DNA of 64,000 bases. It comes from Rickettsia felis URRWXCal2. GTDB lineage: Bacteria; Pseudomonadota; Alphaproteobacteria; Rickettsiales; Rickettsiaceae. The notes under the pieces were generated by a model. That model was not told the DNA's origin. It made no database searches and saw nothing but the letters and a program-made list of their open reading frames with translations. The position numbers and the translations under genes are program-made. The stretch spans positions 1,240,001 through 1,304,000 of the forward strand of contig CP000053.1 of the NCBI GenBank assembly GCA_000012145.1, written 5' to 3'. This document shows, piece by piece, positions 38,102 through 46,929 of this stretch. Within the stretch, counting starts at the first letter, position 1; each line of letters starts with the position of its first letter.

Positions 38102-39544
38102 ATGGAAACGATATTTGCACAAAGCTCTGCATTCGGTAAAGCAGGCGTAGCAGTTTTTAGGATTTCCGGTCCTAAAAGTTTAGAAGTTTTACAGCTACTT
38201 ACCGGCAGAGCGGACTTTAAACCACGTATCATGTATTATCAACAAATTACAGTTCCTAAGACTATAGTCAATTCAGCCTCCTTTGCATACAAGGAGCCAA
38301 GGGTAGAGCCTATAACTAATAGGAGAGCGACGAGTGACATCGTCAGCGAGGGGGGATCAATTGACTATAAAGAGCTAATTGATAATGCTATGGTAGTTTA
38401 TTTTAAATCACCTAATAGCTTTACCGGTGAAGACGTAGTTGAGATTCATACGCACGGCAGTAAAGCTATCTCCATAATGCTTATTAACGCATTGTTAAAT
38501 ATAGCTGATATTCGTTTAGCAGAAGCAGGAGAATTTACCAAAAGAGCTTTTTTAAACAATAAGTTTGATTTAACGGCAGCAGAAGGGATAGCCGATTTAA
38601 TTAATGCTGAAACTATTATGCAGCATAGGCAAGCAATTAGACAGGCAAGCGGTGGGCTTGAAGAATTATATAATAACTGGCGCACTCAGCTTTTAAAAAT
38701 TATCTCTCTGCTTGAAGCTTATATAGATTTCCCTGATGAAGATATACCGGATAGCGTCCTTAATGATGTTAACAATACTCATAAAAACCTTGTAAACGAA
38801 ATATCTAATTATCTTAATGATAATAGACGAGGAGAATTACTAAATAGTGGTCTTAAGCTTGCAATTATCGGTCCACCGAATGTCGGTAAGTCTAGCTTAT
38901 TAAATTTTTTAATGCAGAGAGATATAGCAATTGTCTCAAATATTGCAGGAACTACTAGAGATATAATTGAGGGGCATTTAGACATTGGCGGCTATCCTAT
39001 TATTTTACAGGATACGGCAGGTATAAGAGAAGAAAGTAGTGACATTATAGAGCAAGAAGGTATAAAAAGAGCTATTCATTCGGCTAAAACAGCGGATATT
39101 AAAATTATTATGTTTGATGCCGAAAAATTAGATTCCTCTATAAATGAAGATATTATGAATTTAATTAATGAAAATACCATCACAATAATTAATAAGATTG
39201 ATCTTATTGAACCAAATAAAATCTTTTCTATTGAAAATAAATATAAATGCTTAAGAGTTTCAGTAAAAAATAATATTGCTCTTTCAAGTATATTAAAAAA
39301 TATCGAAAATATTGCCGAAAATATGGCAGGTTTTACCGAAACTCCTTATATAACAAATCAACGTCATCGTCATTATTTAAAACAAGCTCTCTCACATTTA
39401 ACGGCTTTTAGCTTAGATAATGATTTAGTTCTAGCAACTGAAGATATTAGAATGACGGCACGCTGCATTGGTGCTATTACGGGCGTTATTAACATAGAAG
39501 AAATACTAGGCGAGATCTTTAAAAATTTCTGCATAGGTAAGTGA
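38102..39544 (+). CDS. mnmE: MnmE tRNA modification GTPase with in-frame repeat insertion
   Basis: MnmE with MnmG modifies uridine-34 of certain tRNAs. Its 480 residues include the N-terminal formyl-THF-binding domain, a G domain inserted in a helical domain ([35 protein letters not shown]) and the catalytic C-terminus FCIGK. The protein is about 35 residues longer than usual because a family E palindromic repeat is read in frame at about residues 54-90, within the N-terminal domain between ITVPKT and [11 protein letters not shown]. This is a surface-loop region, so activity is probably kept. Divergent from the glutamate dehydrogenase gene. Confidence 0.95.
   Translation: METIFAQSSAFGKAGVAVFRISGPKSLEVLQLLTGRADFKPRIMYYQQITVPKTIVNSASFAYKEPRVEPITNRRATSDIVSEGGSIDYKELIDNAMVVYFKSPNSFTGEDVVEIHTHGSKAISIMLINALLNIADIRLAEAGEFTKRAFLNNKFDLTAAEGIADLINAETIMQHRQAIRQASGGLEELYNNWRTQLLKIISLLEAYIDFPDEDIPDSVLNDVNNTHKNLVNEISNYLNDNRRGELLNSGLKLAIIGPPNVGKSSLLNFLMQRDIAIVSNIAGTTRDIIEGHLDIGGYPIILQDTAGIREESSDIIEQEGIKRAIHSAKTADIKIIMFDAEKLDSSINEDIMNLINENTITIINKIDLIEPNKIFSIENKYKCLRVSVKNNIALSSILKNIENIAENMAGFTETPYITNQRHRHYLKQALSHLTAFSLDNDLVLATEDIRMTARCIGAITGVINIEEILGEIFKNFCIGK
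38263..38369. repeat. Family E palindromic repeat within mnmE
   Basis: Arms TATAGTCAATTCAGCC and the complementary ATCAATTGACTATA; the centre CCTATAACTAATAGGAGAGC is identical to the copy at 28620. 107 bases, no stop in the mnmE frame. Confidence 0.88.
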
Positions 39545-39573
39545 TTTTACCGCTGTCACATGGGTATAAATAT

Positions 39574-39667
39574 CGTCATTGCGAGCAGCCATAGGCTGCG
39601 TGGCAATCTCAGGATTTTGGTACGAGATTGCTTCGTCAATTACTTCGTAATTTTCCTCGCAATAACG
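39574..39667. repeat. Palindromic repeat, family B
   Basis: Arms CGTCATTGCGAG and CTCGCAATAACG, downstream of mnmE. Confidence 0.88.
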
Positions 39668-39730
39668 AGATTTGTATCCCTAACCCATCTCAAACCTTTT
39701 CTCTATATATTAATTTATTTTAACTTTATC

Positions 39731-39759
39731 TTGACAAAAACATTAAAATACTCTAGAAA
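39731..39759 (+). promoter_or_regulatory. Likely promoter of the repeat-containing membrane protein
   Basis: TTGACA at 39731-39736, 17-base spacer, TAGAAA at 39754-39759. The gene start is 40 bases downstream with a full AAAGGAG ribosome site. Confidence 0.5.
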
Positions 39760-39798
39760 CCACGTTTTATGGTTTTATTAATTAAAGGAGTAATAATT

Positions 39799-41418
39799 AT
39801 GGCACCTGTATTAAATATAAATTTTAAATGCGTTATGCCTATATTTGGAAATGAAATGGTAAGTAGTTTACCGGGTAATGTAAGCCACATCATTCATAAA
39901 TTAAGCGGTACTATATTTTCATCAGTATATAGTACTGTTGAAGGAACTTTTAAAAAAGGTTATATGGTGAATAATGCACAGTGTAATTGGAAAAACATTG
40001 AACAATCTTTCAGTGAGTCCCCAAATGATTTTTCAATACTACACCAAGAGTGCAATAATGGTTTAAATACTCCAATAAATAACATTTTTACCGATGCAGA
40101 AAGTAATCCGCATATACTTTTACAACAAACCGTAACACCTCATCAAAACGGTACGGCTAATATTCTTGGTCAGCTCTATAAAGTAACGAATGATTATATG
40201 TTCTCGCAAGGCGATATTACCGAAACTAATGGAGCTGATTTCTTAGGTTTAAATGAATGCACTAAGAAAGAGGCTATAAGTGCTTTACAAAACTACAATA
40301 CCTATAAGAAACAGCTAACATCTATCGAAACGCTTACTAATATTCTTCAGGATACTCTAAATCATTTAGGCATATCTCAGGATAATGCTCAAGAAGTAGG
40401 GGTAAAAATTTTTGATGTATTGAAGATACCCGTCAAATTTACTACTGATAATCTTAGGGTTATTCTAAACGCTTTCAAAATAACTTTAGATAATGCTCAA
40501 GAAGCAGGGGTAAAAACTTTTGATGTATTGAAGATACCCGTTAAATTCACTACTGATAATCTTAAGATTATTCTAGAGGCTTTTAACGTAACTTTGGACG
40601 ATATATCCCCTACAGAAATAGGTAAAAATATTTTAGATTTACTAAGTAAACCTTTCACTGAGACAACCACTTCCACTACAGAAAGAACTAACGATGATAC
40701 AAATGACGGTGGATATAGCGGTGCTTATATAGCCGGAGTAGCATTAGGAACATTAGCTATAGGCACCCTCTTAGGGTATGCAGCTAAATATGGATGGGAT
40801 TGGTATAAGGGAAGAAATATAAAAAACGAAAATTTAGGGATAGAGGGTGAAAACATAAAGTTAGAGGGTGAAAACATAAAGTTAGAGGGTGAAAACATAA
40901 AGTTACAAAAGGATAATTTAAATTTTAAAACACTAATTGAATTTCAAGCTATATTAGATGAAATTATAGAAATTGGAAATTTAACAGATATACTTGCAAT
41001 ACTAAGCAAAACTAATCAAGATACGATAAATTTGCATGATCAAGATTATAATATTTCTCCATTAAAATTAAAAATACAAGGTCTAGATAAAGCAATTACA
41101 AAGTTAAATTCTGTCTCTAACATATGTACTAATATAAATTCTTTAGGTAACACATTACATAAAATATGTGAACTTCTTAATGGAAAGGATACTTTTATTT
41201 CTATTAAATCCTTTGTAAATTTAATAAAAGAATTGAGGAAAACGGATATTAAATCCGAAGAACACAAAAACTGTCTTGAGAAAATATTCGAGACGCTACT
41301 TGGAATTGATGAAACCTCAAGCGGAGAATATACTTATATTCCAGAAGAAGAGTTACAAAATCATGAAATGCCATTATTAGCCGATGTATCATCTAACTCT
41401 TCAGGCATAGGAGTATAG
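39799..41418 (+). CDS. Repeat-containing coiled-coil membrane protein, unknown
   Basis: I do not recognise this 539-residue protein. Start at 39799 (MAPVLNINFK) follows a consensus AAAGGAG. It has a globular N-terminal part with several cysteines, two tandem 36-residue repeats (about 195-230 and 231-266; each has NAQE.GVK.FDVLKIPVKFT then TDNL), a threonine-rich linker, one membrane segment (GAYIAGVALGTLAIGTLLGY, about 305-325), three 7-residue repeats (KLEGENI) predicted to be coiled coil, and a C-terminal helical domain. There is no clear signal peptide. The layout suggests a membrane-anchored or secreted, host-facing protein specific to Rickettsia, but that is inference. Confidence 0.72.
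   Translation: MAPVLNINFKCVMPIFGNEMVSSLPGNVSHIIHKLSGTIFSSVYSTVEGTFKKGYMVNNAQCNWKNIEQSFSESPNDFSILHQECNNGLNTPINNIFTDAESNPHILLQQTVTPHQNGTANILGQLYKVTNDYMFSQGDITETNGADFLGLNECTKKEAISALQNYNTYKKQLTSIETLTNILQDTLNHLGISQDNAQEVGVKIFDVLKIPVKFTTDNLRVILNAFKITLDNAQEAGVKTFDVLKIPVKFTTDNLKIILEAFNVTLDDISPTEIGKNILDLLSKPFTETTTSTTERTNDDTNDGGYSGAYIAGVALGTLAIGTLLGYAAKYGWDWYKGRNIKNENLGIEGENIKLEGENIKLEGENIKLQKDNLNFKTLIEFQAILDEIIEIGNLTDILAILSKTNQDTINLHDQDYNISPLKLKIQGLDKAITKLNSVSNICTNINSLGNTLHKICELLNGKDTFISIKSFVNLIKELRKTDIKSEEHKNCLEKIFETLLGIDETSSGEYTYIPEEELQNHEMPLLADVSSNSSGIGV
40381..40596. repeat. Two tandem 108-base repeats in the membrane protein gene
   Basis: Unit 1 at 40381-40488 and unit 2 at 40489-40596 both begin GATAATGCTCAAGAAG and share TTTGATGTATTGAAGATACC. 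They differ at scattered sites, so the duplication is not brand new. Confidence 0.88.
40849..40912. repeat. Three tandem 21-base repeats
   Basis: The unit GAGGGTGAAAACATAAAGTT plus A is present three times without change (the last copy ends within GTTACAA). Such perfect short repeats easily change copy number. Confidence 0.9.
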
Positions 41419-41447
41419 AACATTGTTAGTATCATAACAAACCATCA

Positions 41448-41475
41448 TTGACTTTTTAAAAGTTATATATAAAAT
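41448..41475 (+). promoter_or_regulatory. Promoter of structured RNA A
   Basis: TTGACT at 41448-41453, 16-base spacer, TAAAAT at 41470-41475. The region is nearly identical to the promoter of RNA B. Confidence 0.65.
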
Positions 41476-41479
41476 GATA

Positions 41480-41697
41480 CTTGGAGTAGCAAAGTGCTAT
41501 TTCGGGGTGTCGAAACCTCTGCCAAAAGTGAGAACATTTCTCACAAAACCGATGTAATCCTCGACTTCACGGTCGGGGAGATATTAGGTATGTCCAGAGC
41601 TTAAGGGTTACTATAAGCTTAAAACCTAGTGTGGCTGACTTTTGGCAGTTTTCGACCTCCCCGACCACCAAAAATTATGCTCATTGGTGGTTAAAAA
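41480..41697 (+). ncRNA. Structured RNA A, unidentified
   Basis: About 218 bases with no reading frame and strong base pairing. Hairpins and stems in order: TAGCA/TGCTA near the 5' end; CTGCCAAAAGT (41519-41529) with ACTTTTGGCAG (41638-41648), an 11-bp stem; GTGAGA/TCTCAC; CCTCGAC (41559-41565) with the start of GGTCGGGG (41571-41578); and a final CCACCAA..TTGGTGG hairpin. GGTCGGGG can instead pair perfectly with CCCCGACC at 41659-41666. A paralog at 42167 keeps this design with different stem bases. I could not assign it to tmRNA, RNase P, SRP or 6S RNA. Confidence 0.75.
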
Positions 41698-41722
41698 ACT
41701 TAAAATATTTCAAATTAAACCT

Positions 41723-41853
41723 AGGCTGTGTAAAGGAAAATTAATTTAATCTATTTTTGCTTTTTTTGGCTATAAATTATAAGTTTTTTTGAAATATGGA
41801 CAACTATTACTGAAAAAATCTTATTAATTTTCGCTTAAAAATTAATTTTCTTT
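41723..41853. repeat. Dispersed repeat G, copy 1
   Basis: Matches the sequence at 44545-44664 in inverted orientation; shared blocks include AGGCTGT at one end, CTTATAATTT..AGCC(A)AAAAA and GAAAATTAATAAGATTTTT. Shorter matches occur at about 12343-12385 and, more weakly, 26825-26915. It has no coding capacity. Confidence 0.7.
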
Positions 41854-41865
41854 CAAATATCCTAG

Positions 41866-41997
41866 TTACTTTGTAAGTTTAGGCGGTAAATAATTCTCTG
41901 TTGAACTTACTTTTTTACCGGTTTTATTTTCTTGGACCGTTTTAGTGTTTTTAGCTATACTTCCTCTTATCTTACTTGCAACCTTATTTTCTTCCAT
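41866..41997 (-). pseudogene. Small reading-frame remnant
   Basis: A 43-residue frame starts MEENKVASKIRGSIAKNTKT and ends STENYLPPKLTK. The same frame is open upstream of a TAA (FIHTNLAELSTS, then stop, then VAETNNTTG), so this looks like the 3' end of a larger lost gene. The composition is polar and lysine-rich, with no recognised domain. Confidence 0.35.
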
Positions 41998-42134
41998 TCC
42001 TGTTGTATTATTAGTTTCTGCTACTTAACTAGTAGATAATTCAGCAAGATTCGTATGTATAAATTTTATAACTAATATTAGAAATAAAAAACCTCTAGAT
42101 AAATAAATTATTAGTTAAGAAATTAATTTACCGA

Positions 42135-42162
42135 TTGACTTTTTGAAAGTTATATATAAAAT
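42135..42162 (+). promoter_or_regulatory. Promoter of structured RNA B
   Basis: TTGACT at 42135-42140, 16-base spacer, TAAAAT at 42157-42162, matching the promoter of RNA A almost base for base. Confidence 0.65.
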
Positions 42163-42166
42163 GATA

Positions 42167-42388
42167 CTTGAAATAGCAAAATGCTATTTCGGGGCGTAAG
42201 AACCTCTTAATCAACGTGGTATTTGTGTCGACCATAAAAATGATACAATCCTCGGCTTTATTCCGGTCGGGGTTATAATAGTTATGTCCAAGGTTTAAAG
42301 CTTAAGCTTAGAACCTAAAGGCTATTATGGCTATCGTTGATGGTTTTCTTACTTCCCCGACCACCAAAGTTAAACTTCGGTGGTTGAA
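42167..42388 (+). ncRNA. Structured RNA B, paralog of RNA A
   Basis: About 222 bases. It shares with RNA A the 5' hairpin TAGCA/TGCTA followed by TTTCGGGG, the block AATCCTCGGC, GGTCGGGG (42265-42272), TATGTCC, and CCCCGACCACCAAA (42355 onwards). The long stem is instead ATCAACG (42210-42216) with CGTTGAT (42335-42341): entirely different bases from RNA A but still paired. The final hairpin is ACCACC..GGTGGT. It ends 38 bases before a small open reading frame, so it could be that gene's leader or a separate small RNA. Confidence 0.75.
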
Positions 42389-42425
42389 ACTTGAGCAATT
42401 TAAGTTTAATCAATCGGGAGTAAAT

Positions 42426-42608
42426 ATGTCTGACCAAGATACTAAAACCATCTCAAAACTCATCATAGAATTTACTTTAAATAAAAATAAAAAAAATCTA
42501 AGAGCCGAGATAGCAGATTTACTAGAGAGACCTATAACAAAAAGCGATATCGAAAGAATAGAACAACGCTTAGCAGAACTAGAAAAAATATTTAGTAATG
42601 ATTTATAG
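42426..42608 (+). CDS. Small charged helical protein, unknown
   Basis: A 60-residue protein (MSDQDTKTISKLIIEFTLNK at the start, RIEQRLAELEKIFSNDL at the end). Start at 42426 is chosen because GGGAG lies seven bases upstream; the frame is open back to 42327, but that part is RNA B. It is highly charged, predicted helical with a C-terminal heptad stretch. Function unknown; a DNA- or RNA-associated or antitoxin-like protein would fit the size. Confidence 0.55.
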   Translation: MSDQDTKTISKLIIEFTLNKNKKNLRAEIADLLERPITKSDIERIEQRLAELEKIFSNDL

Positions 42609-42727
42609 CCTTGAAAATATCATCATCCCATTTTATTAACTACCTACTACAAAAATAAGCACTAAGATAATTTATTATGATAAATACGGTAAGGTTTCTA
42701 TACTCGTTTCATCGTGTAATAAAGTCA

Positions 42728-44280
42728 TTAATGTAGAGAGGTAGATGCTTTAAAAGGAGGAAGAACATACATCACCACACCCGCTAATATTAGCATGATC
42801 ATTCCTAGAATAATACCTACTATATGAAAGCATTTGTAAAAGCAATATTAACCTCCTTAATTAAATCGTGAGCAAATGAAGGCGGTAGTTGTTGAGCAAT
42901 AATTATTCCTTCACCGATTGAGTCACGAGCTATTTCTGCCATTGATACAGAAACACCGTTAGGGATTACTAGATCGTTACTATATATAAAAGACGTAATA
43001 CTCACGATAACAGCTATACCTAATACATTACCTAATTCATATGCTGTTTCTTGTAGTGCTGCTGCACCTCCGGATCTCTCTGCCGGCACTGCATTCATCA
43101 TAACTGTTACGGTGGTAGAGAGGCATAGACTACTTCCTATACCAAGCAATCCAAGATATATAGTATTCGATAGTAAATCTCTATAGTCTAATATACTAGG
43201 TAAAATCAATGATATAGTAGTAAAGATAAGCCCGCTAAATATTATTATACGTGCAGTAAATCGTGTGAGTAAATATGGCATAACTACAGATGCAATTAAA
43301 GCAAAAATTGCTGCAGGCAACATATAAAGACCTGCATACAAAGGACTTAACCCTTTGATAAACTGTAACCATAAGGACATAAGATACATTATGGATCCTA
43401 AGACACAAGTAATCAGTAAATAAACTATTACTCCTACACTAAAATTGCTAATTAAGAATAAACGAATATCCACTAACGGATCATCGCTTTTAAGTTGGCG
43501 TAAGGTAAATATTATTAGTAACACAATACCAATTTAAGAGTATTCCGCCAGATGCTAGATTCATAATACCGTATTTAGCCAACATCTTAATGCCTTGAAC
43601 TAAAGCTGCCATCCCAAAAAATGATTGAAATACTCCTATCCAGTCCCATGGTTCATTACTAGGATTAGATGATTCAGGAATCCAAACTATACCAAAAGCA
43701 ATAATTACTAATGCAATAGGTGCGTTTATAAAAAATGCAAATTGCCAACTTAAAAGCTCAACCAATACTCCCCTAGTACGGGTCCTATAGCTGCTCCTAC
43801 GGTTGCCATTATTCCCCACACGGATATTGCGATCATACGTTCATGTGTATTAGTAAAAATGTTAATATCGATAAAGTGGAAGGCATAATCATTGATCCTC
43901 CTAACCCAAGTAAAGCACGACATAATACTAATCCCCATGAGCTATCAAATACTATAGACTAACATTGAAGCGATAGAAAAAACTAAAAGCCCCCAAAGTA
44001 ATAATCTTTTACGACCAAATCTATCTCCTAATGTACCTGCGGTAATTAAAAGACCTGATAATACTAAGGCATATGCATTGATTATCCATAATTGTTGTAA
44101 ATTAGATGGTTTTAAATCAAGTATTATAGTAGGCATAACAGCATGCAAAATTGTAGCATCCGTCGATACTAAAAGTAAGCAAATGCTTAAAATAATTAAA
44201 ATATGCCATCTAAATTTATAAGATTGAGATGATGAATTATCTTTAGTGATATATTCAGTTTGTGAGAATTGTGATATCAT
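42728..44280 (-). pseudogene. DHA2-type (EmrB/QacA) multidrug transporter, decayed
   Basis: Five reading-frame fragments in order make up one 14-helix major facilitator drug exporter like SmvA/QacA: ILSICLLLVSTDATILHAVM and LGDRFGRKRLLLWGLLVF (44280-43945), NTHERMIAISVWGIMATVGA with AIGPVLGEYW (about 43938-43750), SWQFAFFINAPIALVIIAFG (43819-43490), LLITCVLGSIMYLMSLWLQF and PAERSGGAAALQETAYELGN (43524-42820), and GIILGMIMLILAGVVMYVLP ending at 42728. At least four frameshifts separate them, so no functional protein is possible. Confidence 0.85.
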
Positions 44281-44449
44281 ATATAATAAGCTATTTAACC
44301 AAGGGCTTTACTAAATCTATCTTTTTCGGAAACTATAGGACTGTTAACAAGTAATTTAATTAGCTTGAAAATTTATAACACAAGTAAATTTAACATCTAA
44401 GCATCACCTAGTATGGAAGTCAAGATTTAATCTTACAAGCATAATAGCA

Positions 44450-44498
44450 TAAATAAAATTTGATTTTTCTTTCTCAAGCTTATACTTTAATTGGTAAG
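44450..44498 (+). repeat. Direct repeat of the recA upstream sequence
   Basis: AAATAAAATTTG..TTTCTCAAGCTTATACTTTA ATTGGTAAG matches 45832-45879 directly upstream of recA with few differences. The pair flanks the DUF1016 gene. Confidence 0.8.
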
Positions 44499-44544
44499 AG
44501 CCTGTTCACAATCTTATTTTAATTAATAATTAAACAGGTTTTTA

Positions 44545-44664
44545 AACGAAAATTAATAAGATTTTTGTAGGAGTAGTTATTCATATTTCAAAAAAATCTT
44601 ATAATTTGCAGCCAAAAAGACCTGAAATATAGGTAAATTAATTTACTTTCATACAGCCTAAGCT
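44545..44664. repeat. Dispersed repeat G, copy 2
   Basis: Inverted relative to 41723-41853; contains AAAATCTTATAATTTGCAGCC and ends CATACAGCCTAAGC, touching the 3' end of the DUF1016 gene. With the direct repeat at 44450 it accounts for most of the 382-base gap from the MFS remnant; the rest is AT-rich with nothing recognisable. Confidence 0.7.
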
Positions 44665-45700
44665 ACGTACGAAAATTTTTATTTTCATATATTTTTTTTG
44701 TCTGTAATACTATTTCACCGATTTTTTTCTGAAAAATCTCTATAGGCGGTAATTCTGTCCAATAACGTGCAACGTGAATACCACTTGCTGACATTTCTAA
44801 AAGTTCTACTTGAGCATCTGATTTTTCGGAACAGAGAATAATACCTATCGGGGAATTTTCAGCTTCAAAACATTCATTCTTCTTTAGCCAATTTAAATAT
44901 AACTCCATTTGACCTTTATATTCCGCTTTAAACTTGCCTGTTTTTAATTCAACTGCTACTAATCTTTTTAATTTTCTATTAAAAAACAGTAAATCTAAAT
45001 AAAAATGTTCATTATCTATAGTCATACGCTTTTGCCTTGCTACAAAGGAAAAGCCAATGCCGAGTTCTAAAATAAATTGTTCGATTTGCTGCAATATTGC
45101 ATTTTCCAAATCACTTTCATAATGTTCATCCGGAAGTTCTAAGAAATCAAGTATGTACGGGTCTTTAAGGATTAAATCAGGCTCTAACTGAGAATTCATT
45201 TTTAATAATGATAACACTTGTTCGTTGTTAGGTTTCTGCGATAACTTAGTTCTTTCATATAGCATTTTATCGATATTGCTACGCAAATGTCTAACACTCC
45301 AATTTTCTTGTATAGACATATAAGCATAAAAATCTCTTTGATTCTGTTCTTTTAAAGGCAATAACTCAACGATATGACTCCAACTCAATTGTTGCGACAC
45401 TGTCGCAACAATTTGTTGACCTTGAAAAGATTGATAAAACTGGTTCATCCGCACTAGTGCTGTATAAGTAAATCCTTTACCATATAAAGATGAAAGACCG
45501 TTAGCTAAGGTTCTAACAATTTCCTGCCCATACTCAGCTCTAGTACTTTTAAGTATTTCTTCCTGAATTCTTTTGCCGATATTCCAATATAACATCGTCA
45601 TTTCAGAATTAACTTTAATGGCAACTCGTACTTTAGCATTATCAATAAGAACACTAATATCTTTTATTAATTCAGTAGTATTTGCTGTTATTTCATTCAT
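44663..45700 (-). CDS. DUF1016/YhcG-type PDDEXK nuclease-domain protein
   Basis: A 345-residue member of the YhcG family: N-terminal DUF1016 domain (KVRVAIKVNSEMTMLYWNIG, GYG-like SLYGKGFTYTALVRMNQFY, LSWSHIVELLPLKE) and a C-terminal PDDEXK nuclease domain (DNEHFYLDLLFFNRKLKRLV, AVELKTGKFKAEYKGQMELY). The catalytic D, E and K (DLLFF..VAVELKTGKF) are kept. Start is set at 45700 (MNEITANTTEL), since the open frame further upstream is lysine-rich AT spacer. Members are linked to genome stability or defence and often horizontally transferred. Its position between direct repeats suggests an insertion. Confidence 0.85.
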   Translation of the reverse strand: MNEITANTTELIKDISVLIDNAKVRVAIKVNSEMTMLYWNIGKRIQEEILKSTRAEYGQEIVRTLANGLSSLYGKGFTYTALVRMNQFYQSFQGQQIVATVSQQLSWSHIVELLPLKEQNQRDFYAYMSIQENWSVRHLRSNIDKMLYERTKLSQKPNNEQVLSLLKMNSQLEPDLILKDPYILDFLELPDEHYESDLENAILQQIEQFILELGIGFSFVARQKRMTIDNEHFYLDLLFFNRKLKRLVAVELKTGKFKAEYKGQMELYLNWLKKNECFEAENSPIGIILCSEKSDAQVELLEMSASGIHVARYWTELPPIEIFQKKIGEIVLQTKKIYENKNFRT

Positions 45701-45831
45701 AATGGATTTTCTATTAATATATTTTTTGATACTTTTAGTATATTTTAAATAGATTTTCAATACTAAAAGTAGTATTTTTGGCTTTTTTATAATAGAATTA
45801 CTAATCGTAGAATATACATTTCGATACAAAA

Positions 45832-45879
45832 TAAATAAAATTTGCTTTTTTTTCTCAAGCTTATATTTTAATTGGTAAG
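45832..45879 (+). repeat. Direct repeat immediately upstream of recA
   Basis: Partner of 44450-44498. A TATAAT at 45882-45887 follows it and probably serves recA, although no good -35 was seen. Confidence 0.8.
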
Positions 45880-45897
45880 TTTATAATATGGAAATTT

Positions 45898-46929
45898 ATG
45901 TCAAATACAGATAAGGAAAGAGCCATTGCCGCAGCACTCGCACAAATCGAAAAAAGCTACGGTAAAGGTTCGGTAATGAAACTAGGGCAGCGTCCGAACA
46001 TTGATATAGAAGCCGTATCAACCGGTTCACTTGGGCTTGATATAGCTCTTGGAATCGGCGGTGTTCCTAAAGGTAGAATCATTGAAATTTTTGGTCCTGA
46101 AAGCTCAGGTAAAACCACTTTAACGCTACATTTAATTGCCGAAGCACAGAAAAAGGGCGGTACATGTGCCTTTATTGATGCCGAGCATGCCCTTGACCCT
46201 GCTTATGCTAAAAAATTAGGCGTAAATATTGATGAGCTTATTATTTCACAACCAGATACAGGTGAACAAGCTCTAGAAATTGCCGATACGTTAATTCGTT
46301 CCGGCGGTATTGATATGATAATAATAGATAGTGTTGCGGCTTTAGTACCGAAATCAGAGATTGAGGGCGAGATGGGTGATGCCCAAATGGCTTCTCAAGC
46401 AAGATTAATGAGCCAGGCTTTACGTAAACTTACCGCATCAATTAATCGTACCAATTGTATTACTGTTTTCATCAACCAAATCAGAATGAAAATAGGCGTA
46501 ATGTTCGGTAATCCCGAAACTACGACAGGCGGTAATGCTTTGAAATTCTATGCTTCTGTTAGGATCGATATAAGAAGAATAGGCTCCATTAAAGATAAAG
46601 AAGAAGTAATAGGCAGCCAAACTAAAGTAAAAGTAGTCAAGAACAAAGTATCTCCTCCGTTTAAAACTGCAGATTTTGATATAATGTACGGTTCAGGTAT
46701 TTCAAAAGAAGGCGAGATAATCGACCTTGGAGTTAAGCTTGATATTGTTGAGAAATCCGGCTCTTGGTTTTCCTATAATAACGTACGAATCGGTCAAGGG
46801 CGTGAAAACGTCAAACAATATTTAAAAGAACATCCACAAATTTCCAATGAAATTGAGAAAATCATACGCGAAAAATCGTCAAAAATTACTAATATAAATC
46901 TTGATCAAACGGAGGAAGAAAATGATTGA
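45898..46929 (+). CDS. recA: RecA recombinase
   Basis: Strand exchange and SOS co-protease. The Walker A is [10 protein letters not shown], with the MAW-like [19 protein letters not shown]-terminus, loop L1 [20 protein letters not shown] and loop L2 [19 protein letters not shown]. The 343-residue length and acidic tail (DQTEEEND) are normal. It overlaps fabG by eight bases, an unusual coupling of a recombination gene with a fatty-acid gene. Confidence 0.98.

Noticed and set aside
39560..39781. Frame between mnmE and the membrane protein gene
   Set aside because: Mostly a translated family B repeat; it overlaps the likely promoter of the next gene.
41480..42388. Structured RNAs as a split tmRNA
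   Set aside because: There is no tRNA-like acceptor with CCA, no resume-codon peptide frame and no GGGGxCGxxxxGGUUCGAC-type start; two similar promoter-driven copies also argue against it.
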